Of a stretch of 64,000 nt of DNA, positions 37,097-45,842 are shown in pieces. The DNA is taken from positions 1,178,001 to 1,242,000 of the forward strand of contig OW818641.1 in NCBI GenBank assembly GCA_942492925.1, given 5' to 3'. The translations under genes and the position numbers were made by a program. Origin of the DNA: QZKY01 sp942492925 (lineage in GTDB: Bacteria; Pseudomonadota; Gammaproteobacteria; Burkholderiales; Burkholderiaceae_D). Below the pieces are notes generated by a model, which saw only the letters and a program-made list of their open reading frames with translations, searched no databases and was not told where the DNA came from. The stretch's first letter is position 1, and each line of letters opens with the position of its first letter.

Positions 37097-37846
37097 ATGA
37101 AAATCCTCGTTCCCATCAAGCGTGTCATTGATGCCAACGTCAAGGTGCGCGTCAAAGCAGATGGCAGCGGTATTGAAACCGCCAACGCCAAAATGTCGAT
37201 GAATCCCTTTGATGAAATCGCGGTCGAAGAAGCCGTGCGTCAAAAGGAAGCGGGCAAGGCGGCCGAAGTGGTGGCTGTCTCATGCGGCCCTGCACAAAAC
37301 CAGCAAGTGCTGATTCCTGCGATGGCCGTCGGGGTGGATCGTGCCATTCTCGTGCAAACAGATGAAACTCTGCAGCAACTCGCTGTCGCCAAACTGCTCA
37401 AGGTCATCGCGGAAAAAGAACAACCGCAACTGATTTTGCTCGGCAAGCAGGCGACAGACGACGATGCCAATCAAACCGGGCAGATGCTTGCGGCCTTGCT
37501 CGGCTGGCCGCAAGCGACGTTTGCATCCAAGCTGGTGATCGAGAACGATAAAGCCATCGTCACGCGCGAAGTGGATGGCGGTCAGGAAACGCTGGCGCTC
37601 ACGCTGCCCGCGATTGTCACGGTCGATTTGCGTCTGAACGAACCGCGCTACGTGACCTTACCAAACCTGATGAAGGCGAAGAAAAAGCCGCTGGAAACGA
37701 TCAATGCCGCCGATCTTGGCGTGGACATCGCGCCGCGCATCAAGACGATCAAGGTGTCCGAACCGTCCGTGCGCAAGACCGGGGAAATGGTGCCGGACAT
37801 TGCCACGCTGGTGGCGAAGTTGAAGAATGATGCGAAAGTGATTTGA
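37097..37846 (+). CDS. etfB: electron transfer flavoprotein beta subunit
   Basis: A protein of 249 residues, the normal EtfB length. With EtfA it accepts electrons from acyl-CoA and other dehydrogenases and passes them to ETF:ubiquinone oxidoreductase. The N-terminus MKILVPIKRVIDANVKVRVK is characteristic. The AMP-binding region GKQATDDDANQTGQMLAALL and the C-terminal recognition loop RLNEPRYVTLPNLMKAKKK are present. etfA follows after 10 bases. Confidence 0.97.
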   Translation: MKILVPIKRVIDANVKVRVKADGSGIETANAKMSMNPFDEIAVEEAVRQKEAGKAAEVVAVSCGPAQNQQVLIPAMAVGVDRAILVQTDETLQQLAVAKLLKVIAEKEQPQLILLGKQATDDDANQTGQMLAALLGWPQATFASKLVIENDKAIVTREVDGGQETLALTLPAIVTVDLRLNEPRYVTLPNLMKAKKKPLETINAADLGVDIAPRIKTIKVSEPSVRKTGEMVPDIATLVAKLKNDAKVI

Positions 37847-37856
37847 AGGTAGAAAA

Positions 37857-38822
37857 ATGGCCGTACTGGTTATAGCAGAACACGATAACGACGCGCTCAA
37901 AACGGGTACGCTGAACACTGTTAGCGCGGCACTGCAATGCTGCAGTGATGTGCGTGGCGAGATTCATGTGCTGGTGGCGGGACACAACTGTCAAGCTGTG
38001 GCACAAGCCGCGGCCAAAATTTCCGGCGTCACCAAAGTGCTGACGGCCGATGCGCCGCAGTTTGCCGACGGGCTGGCGGAAAACGTGGCCGAACAGGTGC
38101 TCACGGTTGCGAAAAACTATTCGCACATTCTGGCACCGGCATCCGCCTTCGGCAAAAACATGTTGCCGCGTGTGGCCGCGAAACTTGATGTCGGCCAGAT
38201 TTCCGACATCATCGCCGTCGCATCGTCGGATACCTTTGATCGCGCCATTTACGCAGGCAATGCGATTGCCACTGTGCAGTCATCCGATCCGATCAAGGTG
38301 ATGACGGTGCGAACCACGTGTTTTGTCCCCGCGCAAATGGGTGGCTCAGCAATTGTCGAAAGCCAACAGGCTGTCTCAGGCTTCGATAAAGTGACATTCC
38401 TTTCGCGCGACATCGCCAAATCGGATCGTCCCGAACTCACATCCGCCAAAGTTGTGGTGGCGGGCGGCCGTGGTCTGGACAAGGCAGAGGATTTTAAATT
38501 GCTCGAACAACTCGCAGACAAGCTCGGTGCTGCGCTGGGCGCCACGCGCTCGGCAGTCGATGCAGGTTTCGTGCCGAACGACTGGCAAATTGGACAGACC
38601 GGCAAAATCATCGCGCCGGATCTTTACATCGGCGTCGGTCTTTCCGGCGCGGTGCAGCATCTTGCCGGGATCAAGGGCGCCAAAACCATCGTCGCCATCA
38701 ACCAGGATGCCGATGCGCCCATCTTCCTTGTTGCCGATTACGGCATCGTGGGCGATCTCTACCAACTGGTGCCGCAGCTTATAGCGGCATTGAGCACCGA
38801 GCCAGGCACCCATCCCGGCTGA
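37857..38822 (+). CDS. etfA: electron transfer flavoprotein alpha subunit
   Basis: A protein of 321 residues carrying the FAD-binding C-terminal half of the flavoprotein. The conserved region VVVAGGRGLDKAEDF starts that half, and GLSGAVQHLAGIKGAKTIVA and INQDADAPIF bind FAD. The gene has an AAGGTAGAAAA ribosome binding site and is co-transcribed with etfB. Confidence 0.97.
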   Translation: MAVLVIAEHDNDALKTGTLNTVSAALQCCSDVRGEIHVLVAGHNCQAVAQAAAKISGVTKVLTADAPQFADGLAENVAEQVLTVAKNYSHILAPASAFGKNMLPRVAAKLDVGQISDIIAVASSDTFDRAIYAGNAIATVQSSDPIKVMTVRTTCFVPAQMGGSAIVESQQAVSGFDKVTFLSRDIAKSDRPELTSAKVVVAGGRGLDKAEDFKLLEQLADKLGAALGATRSAVDAGFVPNDWQIGQTGKIIAPDLYIGVGLSGAVQHLAGIKGAKTIVAINQDADAPIFLVADYGIVGDLYQLVPQLIAALSTEPGTHPG

Positions 38823-38909
38823 TCGCCCCTTCTATAGTTGTCGCTAATATAAGTCGCTGATTTTTTGGCGGGTTTCCGTTTTCTTTCATGCAATAAAATT
38901 GCTTGCAAA

Positions 38910-38927
38910 TGTCGCACACCTGCGACA
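38910..38927. repeat. perfect inverted repeat between etfA and nrdJ
   Basis: TGTCGCA and TGCGACA form a perfect 7-base stem with the loop CACC, directly upstream of the NrdR boxes. No T-tract follows. It may be a weak terminator of etfBA or another regulator site. Confidence 0.45.
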
Positions 38928-38936
38928 ACTGAGTGC

Positions 38937-38983
38937 AACGCCTATTTAGTGTTGCTTCAAAGCAAAAGCACTATATATTGTGT
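38937..38983 (+). promoter_or_regulatory. tandem NrdR boxes upstream of nrdJ
   Basis: GCACTATATATTGTGT (38968-38983) matches the NrdR consensus acaCwAtATaTwGtgt at 15 of 16 positions. A weaker copy, AACGCCTATTTAGTGT (38937-38952), matches at 10 of 16 with an intact right half. The two start exactly 31 bases apart, the usual three-turn spacing of NrdR box pairs. The pair ends 82 bases before the nrdJ ATG, so NrdR probably represses nrdJ when dATP is high. Confidence 0.8.
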
Positions 38984-39065
38984 CTGCAAGGATTAAATTT
39001 TCCATTTACACTATGGTTTCAGTCAGCTTGTTTATGGCGAAATGAACAGTTCACAGGGGTACTAA

Positions 39066-42000
39066 ATGTTAGTAAGAAATAACATCGCGTCGTTGGAAGC
39101 GCCACAAGAAATCTCTACGGAAGTTCTCATTGAGAAATACGCGAAAGGGAATGAGACCACTGTTGAAGAGGTGCAGACACGCGTGGCGGAAGCGCTCTCG
39201 GAAATGGAAAATGGCACCGAACGTACCAAATACGCGAATCAATTTTTGTGGGCCATGCAAAATGGTTTCATTCCGGCTGGGCGCGTAAGCAGTGCAGCGG
39301 GCACCGGCCTCGCCACCACGCTGATCAACTGCTTCGTCCAACCAGTCGGCGATTCCATCACGAACAATGTCAACGGCAAGCCCGGCATTTACACGGCGCT
39401 CGCGCAGGCGGCGGAAACCATGCGTCGTGGCGGCGGCGTGGGCTACAACTTTTCTGCGATTCGCCCGAAAGGCGCGAAGGTCAAGGGTACGGGCAGCAGC
39501 GCCTCTGGCCCACTCTCGTACATGAAAGTGTTTGATCGTTCGTGTGAAACGGTGGAATCTGCGGGCGCGCGTCGCGGTGCACAGATGGCCGTGCTCAATG
39601 TCGATCATCCCGATGTCATTTCCTTCATCATCGCCAAGCAAGAAAAAGGGCAGTTCAACAATTTCAACGTATCCGTCGGCGTGACCGACGCCTTCATGCG
39701 GGCAGTCGAAACGGACGGGGAATACGAACTCATCCATGCTGCCGAACCGAACGACGACCTGAAAGCATCCGGCGCCTACAAGCGTGACGACGGCGTGTGG
39801 GCGTACCAGAAGGAAAGCGCGACGAAAGTCTGGAACCTGATCATGCAGTGCACCTACGACGCGGCCGAACCCGGCGTGCTCTTCCTCGATCAGCTCAACC
39901 GCGAAAACAACCTCGCGTATTGCGAAGTGATCGAGGCGACGAATCCGTGCGTCACCGCCGATACCTGGGTGACGACCGCAGACGGCCCGAAACAGGTGCG
40001 CGACCTGATCGGGCAGCCATTCCTCGCACTCGTGAACGGACAGGAATTCGCTTCCGCGTCGGAAGGCTTTTTTGCCACCGGAGAAAAACCCGTGCTGCGC
40101 CTGCGCACGCGCGAAGGTCACGCACTGCGTTTGACGGCGAACCATCTGGTGCGTCGCGTTTCCGAACAGACGCGCTATCGTCAATCCTCTGAATGGGTGG
40201 AAGCGGGGCAGCTTTCGGCTGGCGACAAAATCGCACTGCACAACCATCGCGCTGCGCAAGGCTGGGAAGGAAAATATAACGAAGCACAAGGCTATCTGCT
40301 CGGCCTGTTGCTTGGCGACGGCACGCTCAAATCCGAAGCCGCCGTGATCAGTGTCTGGCACAAACAGGCAGCCGCATTCGCCAACGGTTTTGATGCACCG
40401 ATTTTCAAGAACAGCGTGATGCGTGCAGCCGAAGACGCGATGCAAAGCATTCCGACCCGTGCCGACTTTGCCGGTTTCATGGCGGTTGCCGGGCGTGACG
40501 AATACCGGATGAAGAGCGCGGGCTTGCGTGATTTAGCCATCGAACTTGGCATGCAGCCCGGCGCGAAGAAAATGACCGATGCGTTCGAAGTCACGTCTTC
40601 CGATTTTTACGCAGGTTTCCTGCGCGGCTTGTTCGACGCAGACGGTTCTGTTCAAGGTTCGCAACAAAAAGGCGTGAGCGTTCGCCTGACGCAAGTGGAC
40701 AAAACCACGCTGGAGCGCGTGCAGCGCATGCTGCAGCGTCTTGGCGTCGTTTCCACAATTTACACGAACCGAAAGGGCGATGCGCCCGTTCAGAAATCCC
40801 TGCCGGACGGCAAAGGCGGTTTTGCGCTGTACCAGACGCAGGTAGTACATGAACTGGTGATCTCCGGCGACAACCTCGCTGTCTTCGAATCGCGCATCGG
40901 TTTTTCGGATGAAGACAAGCAGCGCGCGCTGTCGCAGGCGCTTGGCAACTATCGTCGTGCCTTGAATGCCGAACGTTTTGTTGCGACAGTCGAATTGCTG
41001 GAAGCCGATGGTGTTGAAATGGTGTACGACGTGCAGGTGCCGGGCGTTAATGCCTTCGATGCCAACGGCCTGTACGTGCATAACTGTGGCGAACAACCGC
41101 TGCCGGATTACGGCTGCTGTTGTCTCGGCAGTTTGAATCTCACCGCGTATGTGAAAGATCCGTTCTCCGAAGAAGCGGCATTCGATTTCGATCTGTTCGA
41201 GCGCGTCACCAAAGTCGCCGTGCGCATGTTGGACAACGTGCTGACCGCAACGGAGTGGCCGCTGAACGAGCAGGCGCTGGAAGCGTCCGCCAAGCGCCGT
41301 ATTGGTCTTGGCTTTACCGGGCTGGGCGATGCGCTGATCATGCTGAACGTGCGCTACAACTCTGAAGCAGGCCGCGTGTTGGCAGAAAAAATTTCGCGTT
41401 CGATGCGCGATGCGTCTTACTGGGGTTCCGTAGAGCTGGCCAAAGAGCGCGGCGCGTTCCCGCTGCTCGATGTGGATCAATATCTGAAAGGTGGTTTTGC
41501 GGCACGTCTGCCGGATGATCTGAAGGACGCGATTCGTGTTCATGGCATCCGCAATTCGCATCTCACGTCAATTGCACCCACCGGCACGATCTCGCTGGCC
41601 TTTGCTGACAATGCGTCCAACGGCATTGAACCTGCGTTTTCCTGGTTTTACAACCGCACCAAGCGCATGCCGGATGGGTCGAAAAAAGATTACACCGTCG
41701 AAGATCACGCTTACCGCGTCTATCGTTCGATGGGGCGCGATGTCAACAATCTCCCGGAGGCTTTTGTCTCCGCGCTGGAAATTTCCGCCATCGATCACAT
41801 GCTGATGGTGGCGGTGGTGGCGCCGTACATCGACGCCGCCATTTCCAAGACCGTCAACGTGCCGGAAGATTATCCTTACGAGGAATTCAAAGACCTCTAC
41901 ATGGAAGCATGGCGCAAGGGCTTGAAAGGCATCACCACTTATCGCCCGAACAACGTGCTGGGTGCGGTGCTGTCTGTGCCTGCGGCCAATACGGAACCGG

Positions 42001-43055
42001 CCATCAAGCAGCCGGTGACGCTTTCCGAACAAGATCGCCGGATGGTGCTGAAAGACGCCACCATGTCCGCGCCGCTAGCTTCCTTGCGCTGGCCGTCGCG
42101 TCCATCGCTACCGGCGGGCGCAACGGCTTGGGTGAGCGAACAGATTCAAACGCCGCAAGGGGAATTCGCGGTGGCGGTGTCCGATCATGGCGGCATTCCG
42201 TTTGAAGTGTGGGTACTCGGCGGCCAACCGCCGCGCGGTCTGGATGCGATTGCCAAAACACTGTCGTCCGACATGCGTGCTAATGATCGCGGCTGGCTCA
42301 ACAAGCGGTTCGCGATGCTGGAACAAACGTACGGCGATCCGTTCTGGATGCCGATGCCGCCGAATGGCGATCTGGTGCAAGTGCCCAGTCCGGCCGCCGC
42401 GTTGGCCAAGCTCGTGCGCTGGCGTTACGAGCAGTTGGGCGCCTTGCAGATGAAAGACAGCGATCCCACGCCGGTATTGGATGCGCTCTTCTCGGCGCAC
42501 GAACCGAAGACTGGCGCAGACGGCACGCTGGCCTGGGTGGCCGACGTGCGCAATCCGTCCACCGAAGACGAATTCGTGCTGATGCTCAAGGAACTGCAAA
42601 TGCCGGACGGCACGCGCCGTCCGTACAGCATGGGCTTGAGCGGCGGCCATCCGCCCGCGCTCGACGGCTTGTGCAAAATCCTTAGCGTGGATATGCGCGT
42701 GGTCGATCCGGCGTGGATCGGCATGAAATTGCGCAAGCTGCTCAACTACGCAGAACCGCTCGGCGATTTCCTTGCCCGCGTGCCCGGCAGTCAGAAACAG
42801 ATGAGCTATCCGTCCACGGTTGCCTACATCGCGCAACTGGTGATTCACCGTTATGCCATGCTCGGCATCCTCAACGAAGAAGGCGTGCCCACGGTGAACA
42901 TGGGCGTGGTGGCCGAAGATCCGAAACGCCATGCTGCCAAGCCTGCGCCCATCATCGCGGGCAAGCTCTGCCGCGAGTGCGGCAACATGGCGATGATTCG
43001 CAAGGATGGCTGCGACTTCTGTACCGCGTGCGGTGCGATTGGGAGTTGCGGTTAA
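39066..43055 (+). CDS. nrdJ: adenosylcobalamin-dependent ribonucleotide reductase, intein-containing
   Basis: The precursor has 1329 residues, of which 295-673 are an intein, leaving a 950-residue enzyme. Class II reductases make deoxyribonucleotides using a thiyl radical generated from coenzyme B12, with no oxygen requirement. Extein features include the early redox cysteine segment LINCFVQPVGDS, GGGVGYNFSAIRPKGAKV, the reconstituted radical motif NPCGEQPL, and APTGTISLAFADNASNGIEP. The C-terminal part has two tandem TSCPD-like repeats (about residues 995-1290) and ends in a cysteine cluster (LCRECG...CDFCTACGAIGSCG) that probably re-reduces the active site. NrdR boxes lie upstream. The gene is monocistronic. 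Confidence 0.95.
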   Translation: MLVRNNIASLEAPQEISTEVLIEKYAKGNETTVEEVQTRVAEALSEMENGTERTKYANQFLWAMQNGFIPAGRVSSAAGTGLATTLINCFVQPVGDSITNNVNGKPGIYTALAQAAETMRRGGGVGYNFSAIRPKGAKVKGTGSSASGPLSYMKVFDRSCETVESAGARRGAQMAVLNVDHPDVISFIIAKQEKGQFNNFNVSVGVTDAFMRAVETDGEYELIHAAEPNDDLKASGAYKRDDGVWAYQKESATKVWNLIMQCTYDAAEPGVLFLDQLNRENNLAYCEVIEATNPCVTADTWVTTADGPKQVRDLIGQPFLALVNGQEFASASEGFFATGEKPVLRLRTREGHALRLTANHLVRRVSEQTRYRQSSEWVEAGQLSAGDKIALHNHRAAQGWEGKYNEAQGYLLGLLLGDGTLKSEAAVISVWHKQAAAFANGFDAPIFKNSVMRAAEDAMQSIPTRADFAGFMAVAGRDEYRMKSAGLRDLAIELGMQPGAKKMTDAFEVTSSDFYAGFLRGLFDADGSVQGSQQKGVSVRLTQVDKTTLERVQRMLQRLGVVSTIYTNRKGDAPVQKSLPDGKGGFALYQTQVVHELVISGDNLAVFESRIGFSDEDKQRALSQALGNYRRALNAERFVATVELLEADGVEMVYDVQVPGVNAFDANGLYVHNCGEQPLPDYGCCCLGSLNLTAYVKDPFSEEAAFDFDLFERVTKVAVRMLDNVLTATEWPLNEQALEASAKRRIGLGFTGLGDALIMLNVRYNSEAGRVLAEKISRSMRDASYWGSVELAKERGAFPLLDVDQYLKGGFAARLPDDLKDAIRVHGIRNSHLTSIAPTGTISLAFADNASNGIEPAFSWFYNRTKRMPDGSKKDYTVEDHAYRVYRSMGRDVNNLPEAFVSALEISAIDHMLMVAVVAPYIDAAISKTVNVPEDYPYEEFKDLYMEAWRKGLKGITTYRPNNVLGAVLSVPAANTEPAIKQPVTLSEQDRRMVLKDATMSAPLASLRWPSRPSLPAGATAWVSEQIQTPQGEFAVAVSDHGGIPFEVWVLGGQPPRGLDAIAKTLSSDMRANDRGWLNKRFAMLEQTYGDPFWMPMPPNGDLVQVPSPAAALAKLVRWRYEQLGALQMKDSDPTPVLDALFSAHEPKTGADGTLAWVADVRNPSTEDEFVLMLKELQMPDGTRRPYSMGLSGGHPPALDGLCKILSVDMRVVDPAWIGMKLRKLLNYAEPLGDFLARVPGSQKQMSYPSTVAYIAQLVIHRYAMLGILNEEGVPTVNMGVVAEDPKRHAAKPAPIIAGKLCRECGNMAMIRKDGCDFCTACGAIGSCG
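39948..41084 (+). mobile_element. intein with LAGLIDADG homing endonuclease in NrdJ
   Basis: Protein residues 295-673 (379 residues) have all the blocks of a class 1 intein. They begin with Cys (CVTADTWVTTADG), have the block B TANH in LTANHLVRRV, and carry two dodecapeptide endonuclease motifs, LLGLLLGDGTL and FLRGLFDADGSV, each with its catalytic Asp. Block F reads VYDVQVPGVNAFDANGLYVH, and the intein ends in His-Asn before a Cys. Splicing would join ...EATNP to CGEQPL, rebuilding the strictly conserved motif that carries the thiyl-radical cysteine. Both splicing and endonuclease residues look intact. Base composition is like the host gene, so it is not a very recent arrival. Confidence 0.95.
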
Positions 43056-43304
43056 AGAATTGATTGATTTTAGAAAAAACGAATCGCATGAATGTGTAGG
43101 CTCAAACTTCATGATTGCAAGAGCGCCACGTAGTTTGTTGGTTTTGTAAGTAGGTGTATAGGGACAGGTGCTATGTTACAAGGCCGGTAAATACGTAGGT
43201 TTGCGGTTTCAATAATGATGTAATTCAGCATCGCGCATTTATTATGCGATTTTGCTGTATAAAACAAGTTAGACGTTACTTACTAAAGCAGGAAGATTAC
43301 TTCG
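43056..43304. other. AT-rich spacer between nrdJ and the TIR-like gene
   Basis: These 249 bases are visibly richer in A and T than the surrounding genes. I see no terminator, RNA gene or repeat I can name. The change in composition begins right after nrdJ and continues through the next gene, suggesting the left edge of an acquired segment. Confidence 0.4.
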
Positions 43305-44168
43305 ATGGCTAAACGTCATACGTCGACACCCGCGCAGCAAACAACTCCACCAGTCGTGTTGCCCCAAACTGGCATTGCGCTTTTACGTAAGCTGATAGAA
43401 AAGGCGGCTGCGCTTCGAGATCTTCAAAATCTCCAAAGTTCTGACGTGGAGGCGTGGAGCAATCTAGCTAGAGATTATTTGACCCGCACGTTCGGTTCAA
43501 ATTCGCCCAATGTGAACGCCGTTCTTCACGCTTCAGGTGATGGCGGCATTTACATGGGCATGAGTGACAGGGAGTTTCAACAATACCAGCGTTCCGGCAT
43601 TGACAACAAGATCAAGTTACTGAATAGCTGCATTGAGCAATTAGAGACTGATATTTTGCTTAAGGTGGAACCGAGTTCTGCTTCAATGATTGGGCAAGTC
43701 GAGATACAAGAAGATCAGACTCGAGTCTTTGTTGTACATGGACACAACCACGGGGTAAAAGAGGCGGTCGCGCGATTTCTTGAGAAGCTAGGACTGGAAC
43801 CAGTTATCCTTCACGAAAAACCCAACGCAGGCCGGACGATCATCGAGAAGTTCTCTGATTATGCAGATGTACACTTCGCTGTTGTGTTGTTAACTGGTGA
43901 CGACGTTGGTAAGCCGCGTGCTGCTACAACTGAACTTGGTTTACGGGCCAGACAGAACGTTATACTTGAACTTGGGTACTTTCTTGGTCGGTTAGGTCGA
44001 GCTCGTGTGTGTGCGCTTTATGAGGCTGGCGTGGAAATTCCCAGTGACTACAATGGTGTGCTTTTCGTTGAGTTGGACTCAACAGATAGATGGAAGTTTG
44101 ATCTAGTAAGGGAACTGTTAGCAGCTGGATTCAAGGTCGATGCCAACCGGATTTTTGCTCCTGATTGA
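43305..44168 (+). CDS. TIR-like nucleotide-binding protein (CAP12/PF10137 type)
   Basis: A protein of 287 residues with AGGAAG before the ATG. The first 130 residues are a polar, helical region of unknown role. The TIR-like domain starts at about residue 136 with RVFVVHGHNHGVKEAVARFL. It continues with ILHEKPNAGRTIIEKF, VVLLTGDDVG and RARQNVILELGYFLGRLGR, in which Glu222 is the expected NADase glutamate. This domain type occurs as an effector in CBASS and Pycsar anti-phage systems, where it destroys NAD when activated. No cyclase gene is adjacent, so it is a stand-alone version with unknown trigger. Its base composition is more AT-rich than the neighbours. Confidence 0.85.
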   Translation: MAKRHTSTPAQQTTPPVVLPQTGIALLRKLIEKAAALRDLQNLQSSDVEAWSNLARDYLTRTFGSNSPNVNAVLHASGDGGIYMGMSDREFQQYQRSGIDNKIKLLNSCIEQLETDILLKVEPSSASMIGQVEIQEDQTRVFVVHGHNHGVKEAVARFLEKLGLEPVILHEKPNAGRTIIEKFSDYADVHFAVVLLTGDDVGKPRAATTELGLRARQNVILELGYFLGRLGRARVCALYEAGVEIPSDYNGVLFVELDSTDRWKFDLVRELLAAGFKVDANRIFAPD

Positions 44169-44277
44169 TAGCAAAGTCGCTTAGCACGTTTGGAGAGTTA
44201 TCGTTATAGGGCGCAGCGTTACTTCATTCTTACCCCAGTAGCCAGTGCGCGAAATTTGACATAAAGTTTTTCGCCTT

Positions 44278-44940
44278 ATGACTGTCCGATCACATAAAAA
44301 TTTGCTGCGCATTTTGCTCTTTATCGCGAAGCTGTGTGTGCTGTTTGCCTGCAGCCGCGCACCGAAGATGGCGGGCGTGGCGAAAGGCAGCGTGGTACTG
44401 GCGTTCGGCGACAGTGTCACCTACGGCACGGGTGCGCAGCCCGGCGAAGACTGGCCGACTCTGCTGGCGGCGAAAACCGGCTGGCAGATTGTGAACGCAG
44501 GCATTCCTGGCGATACCGCACAGAACGGCAAGGACAGGATAGCCGCGCTGCTGGACCAGCATCGGCCCGCGCTGGTGATCGTGGAAATCGGCGGGAACGA
44601 TTTCCTGCGTCGCCGTTCGCAAGCTGAGGTGAAGGAGGATTTGCGTCGGATTCTCGCCACGATTCGCGACAGCGGTGCCGAAGCGGTGCTGGTGGCGGTA
44701 CCGGAGTTTTCGATGTTCGCCGTGGTCGCCGAAAAGCCGTCTGATGCAGCGCTGTATGCCGAACTCGGCAAGGAAGAAAAAATTCCCGTGATTGCCGGGG
44801 TGTTTTCCGGCGTGCTGTCGCAGACGGAGCTGCGCGCCGATACCATTCATCCGAATGCGAAAGGCTATCGGGTGATGGCAGCTGGGCTTTTTGCGGAACT
44901 GAAAAAGATCGGGCTGTATCGGGATTGGGGCACGAATTGA
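44278..44940 (+). CDS. SGNH/GDSL esterase, probable lipoprotein (TesA-like)
   Basis: A protein of 220 residues. A hydrophobic N-terminal helix with the lipobox-like LFACS (Cys25) suggests a membrane-attached or secreted enzyme. The four SGNH blocks are visible: FGDSVTYG (nucleophile Ser), VNAGIPGDT, GGND, and DTIHPNAKGY (Asp and His). Relatives include arylesterases and the multifunctional thioesterase TesA. The substrate is not predictable. It lies 109 bases after the TIR-like gene, and codon use returns to the GC-rich local pattern. Confidence 0.88.
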   Translation: MTVRSHKNLLRILLFIAKLCVLFACSRAPKMAGVAKGSVVLAFGDSVTYGTGAQPGEDWPTLLAAKTGWQIVNAGIPGDTAQNGKDRIAALLDQHRPALVIVEIGGNDFLRRRSQAEVKEDLRRILATIRDSGAEAVLVAVPEFSMFAVVAEKPSDAALYAELGKEEKIPVIAGVFSGVLSQTELRADTIHPNAKGYRVMAAGLFAELKKIGLYRDWGTN

Positions 44941-44996
44941 AGGTTCCAGTTCGATTTACTCATGCACGAGTAGAACCCACGTAACGTTCGTGGAGT

Positions 44997-45842
44997 ATGG
45001 CTGAAAGTGTTTTCATTCAAATGAATCCGCAGAAAAATCCCTCATTAACCGAAAAGGAATGTGCATCGGGCATTCGTCTGGTGCGCGGCGTGGGGATGAC
45101 GCACGATTTCCCGCGCCATGTGCATCAGTCCATGATGTTTGTCTGGGTCACGGGTGGTGCGCGTGATGTTGATGTCTTCGGGAAAACCATCCGAATTGCG
45201 GCAGGTCAGGGCTTTTGTCTGCCGCCCGAATGCGTGCATGCCTGTCGTTCGTTTGAGCCGCATGATTACTACGCTGTCTCCGTGCCCGCGCATTTTTGCG
45301 AAACCTTGCGTGATCCAGATGTACCGGCGCCAGCCTTTACCGTGTTCGACGAGCGTGAAGACAGCGGCGCGGCATTACATCAACTCATTGCTGTTTTACG
45401 CGCCGATCCTGATCTGATGGCAATTGAATCAGCTTTGTTGTCGGTGCTGACGTTTGTGCAGCCATCCCATCCTGTTGCCACCAATCCCCAATATCTGGCC
45501 GTGGTGAACCGCGTGCGCGAGTATTTGTTGGCACGCTTTTCTGAACCGGTGCGTCTGTCCGATTTGGCGGAACTGACGGGGTGGAGTGCAGGCATGGTGA
45601 ACCGTATCTTCAGTGCGCATGTGGGGGTGCCGCCTTATGAATTTCTTTTGCATCAGCGCTTGCGCGAAGTGGCGCGCCTGCTTCGTTCCGGTTCGGATGC
45701 ACTGGCCGAGATTGCCGCGGCAACAGGCTTTGCCGATCAAAGCCACATGCAGCGGCTGTTCCGTCGCGCCTTTGGCGTAACGCCCAAGGCATACCGTCAA
45801 GGTGCAGGCGCATCCAACGGACTTACATCAGTGGCGGACTGA
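44997..45842 (+). CDS. AraC family transcriptional regulator
   Basis: A protein of 281 residues. The N-terminal half is a cupin-type sensor (AraC-binding domain, HDFPRHVHQSMMFVWV). The C-terminal half carries two helix-turn-helix units: LSDLAELTGWSAGMVNRIFS and LAEIAAATGFADQSHMQRLF, followed by the family end RRAFGVTPKAYRQ. It may control itself or the LysE-like or metabolic genes nearby, but no target site is visible. Its 3' end overlaps the convergent cupin gene by 20 bases. Confidence 0.9.
   Translation: MAESVFIQMNPQKNPSLTEKECASGIRLVRGVGMTHDFPRHVHQSMMFVWVTGGARDVDVFGKTIRIAAGQGFCLPPECVHACRSFEPHDYYAVSVPAHFCETLRDPDVPAPAFTVFDEREDSGAALHQLIAVLRADPDLMAIESALLSVLTFVQPSHPVATNPQYLAVVNRVREYLLARFSEPVRLSDLAELTGWSAGMVNRIFSAHVGVPPYEFLLHQRLREVARLLRSGSDALAEIAAATGFADQSHMQRLFRRAFGVTPKAYRQGAGASNGLTSVAD

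Noticed and set aside
39948..41084. Possibility that the nrdJ insert is an added RNR domain such as an ATP cone
   Set aside because: The Cys start, TxxH block, two dodecapeptide motifs and His-Asn-Cys end match an intein, and the flanks join into NPCGEQPL.
39069..41561. Two long - strand frames within nrdJ
   Set aside because: Antisense shadows of the reductase and intein. No motifs.
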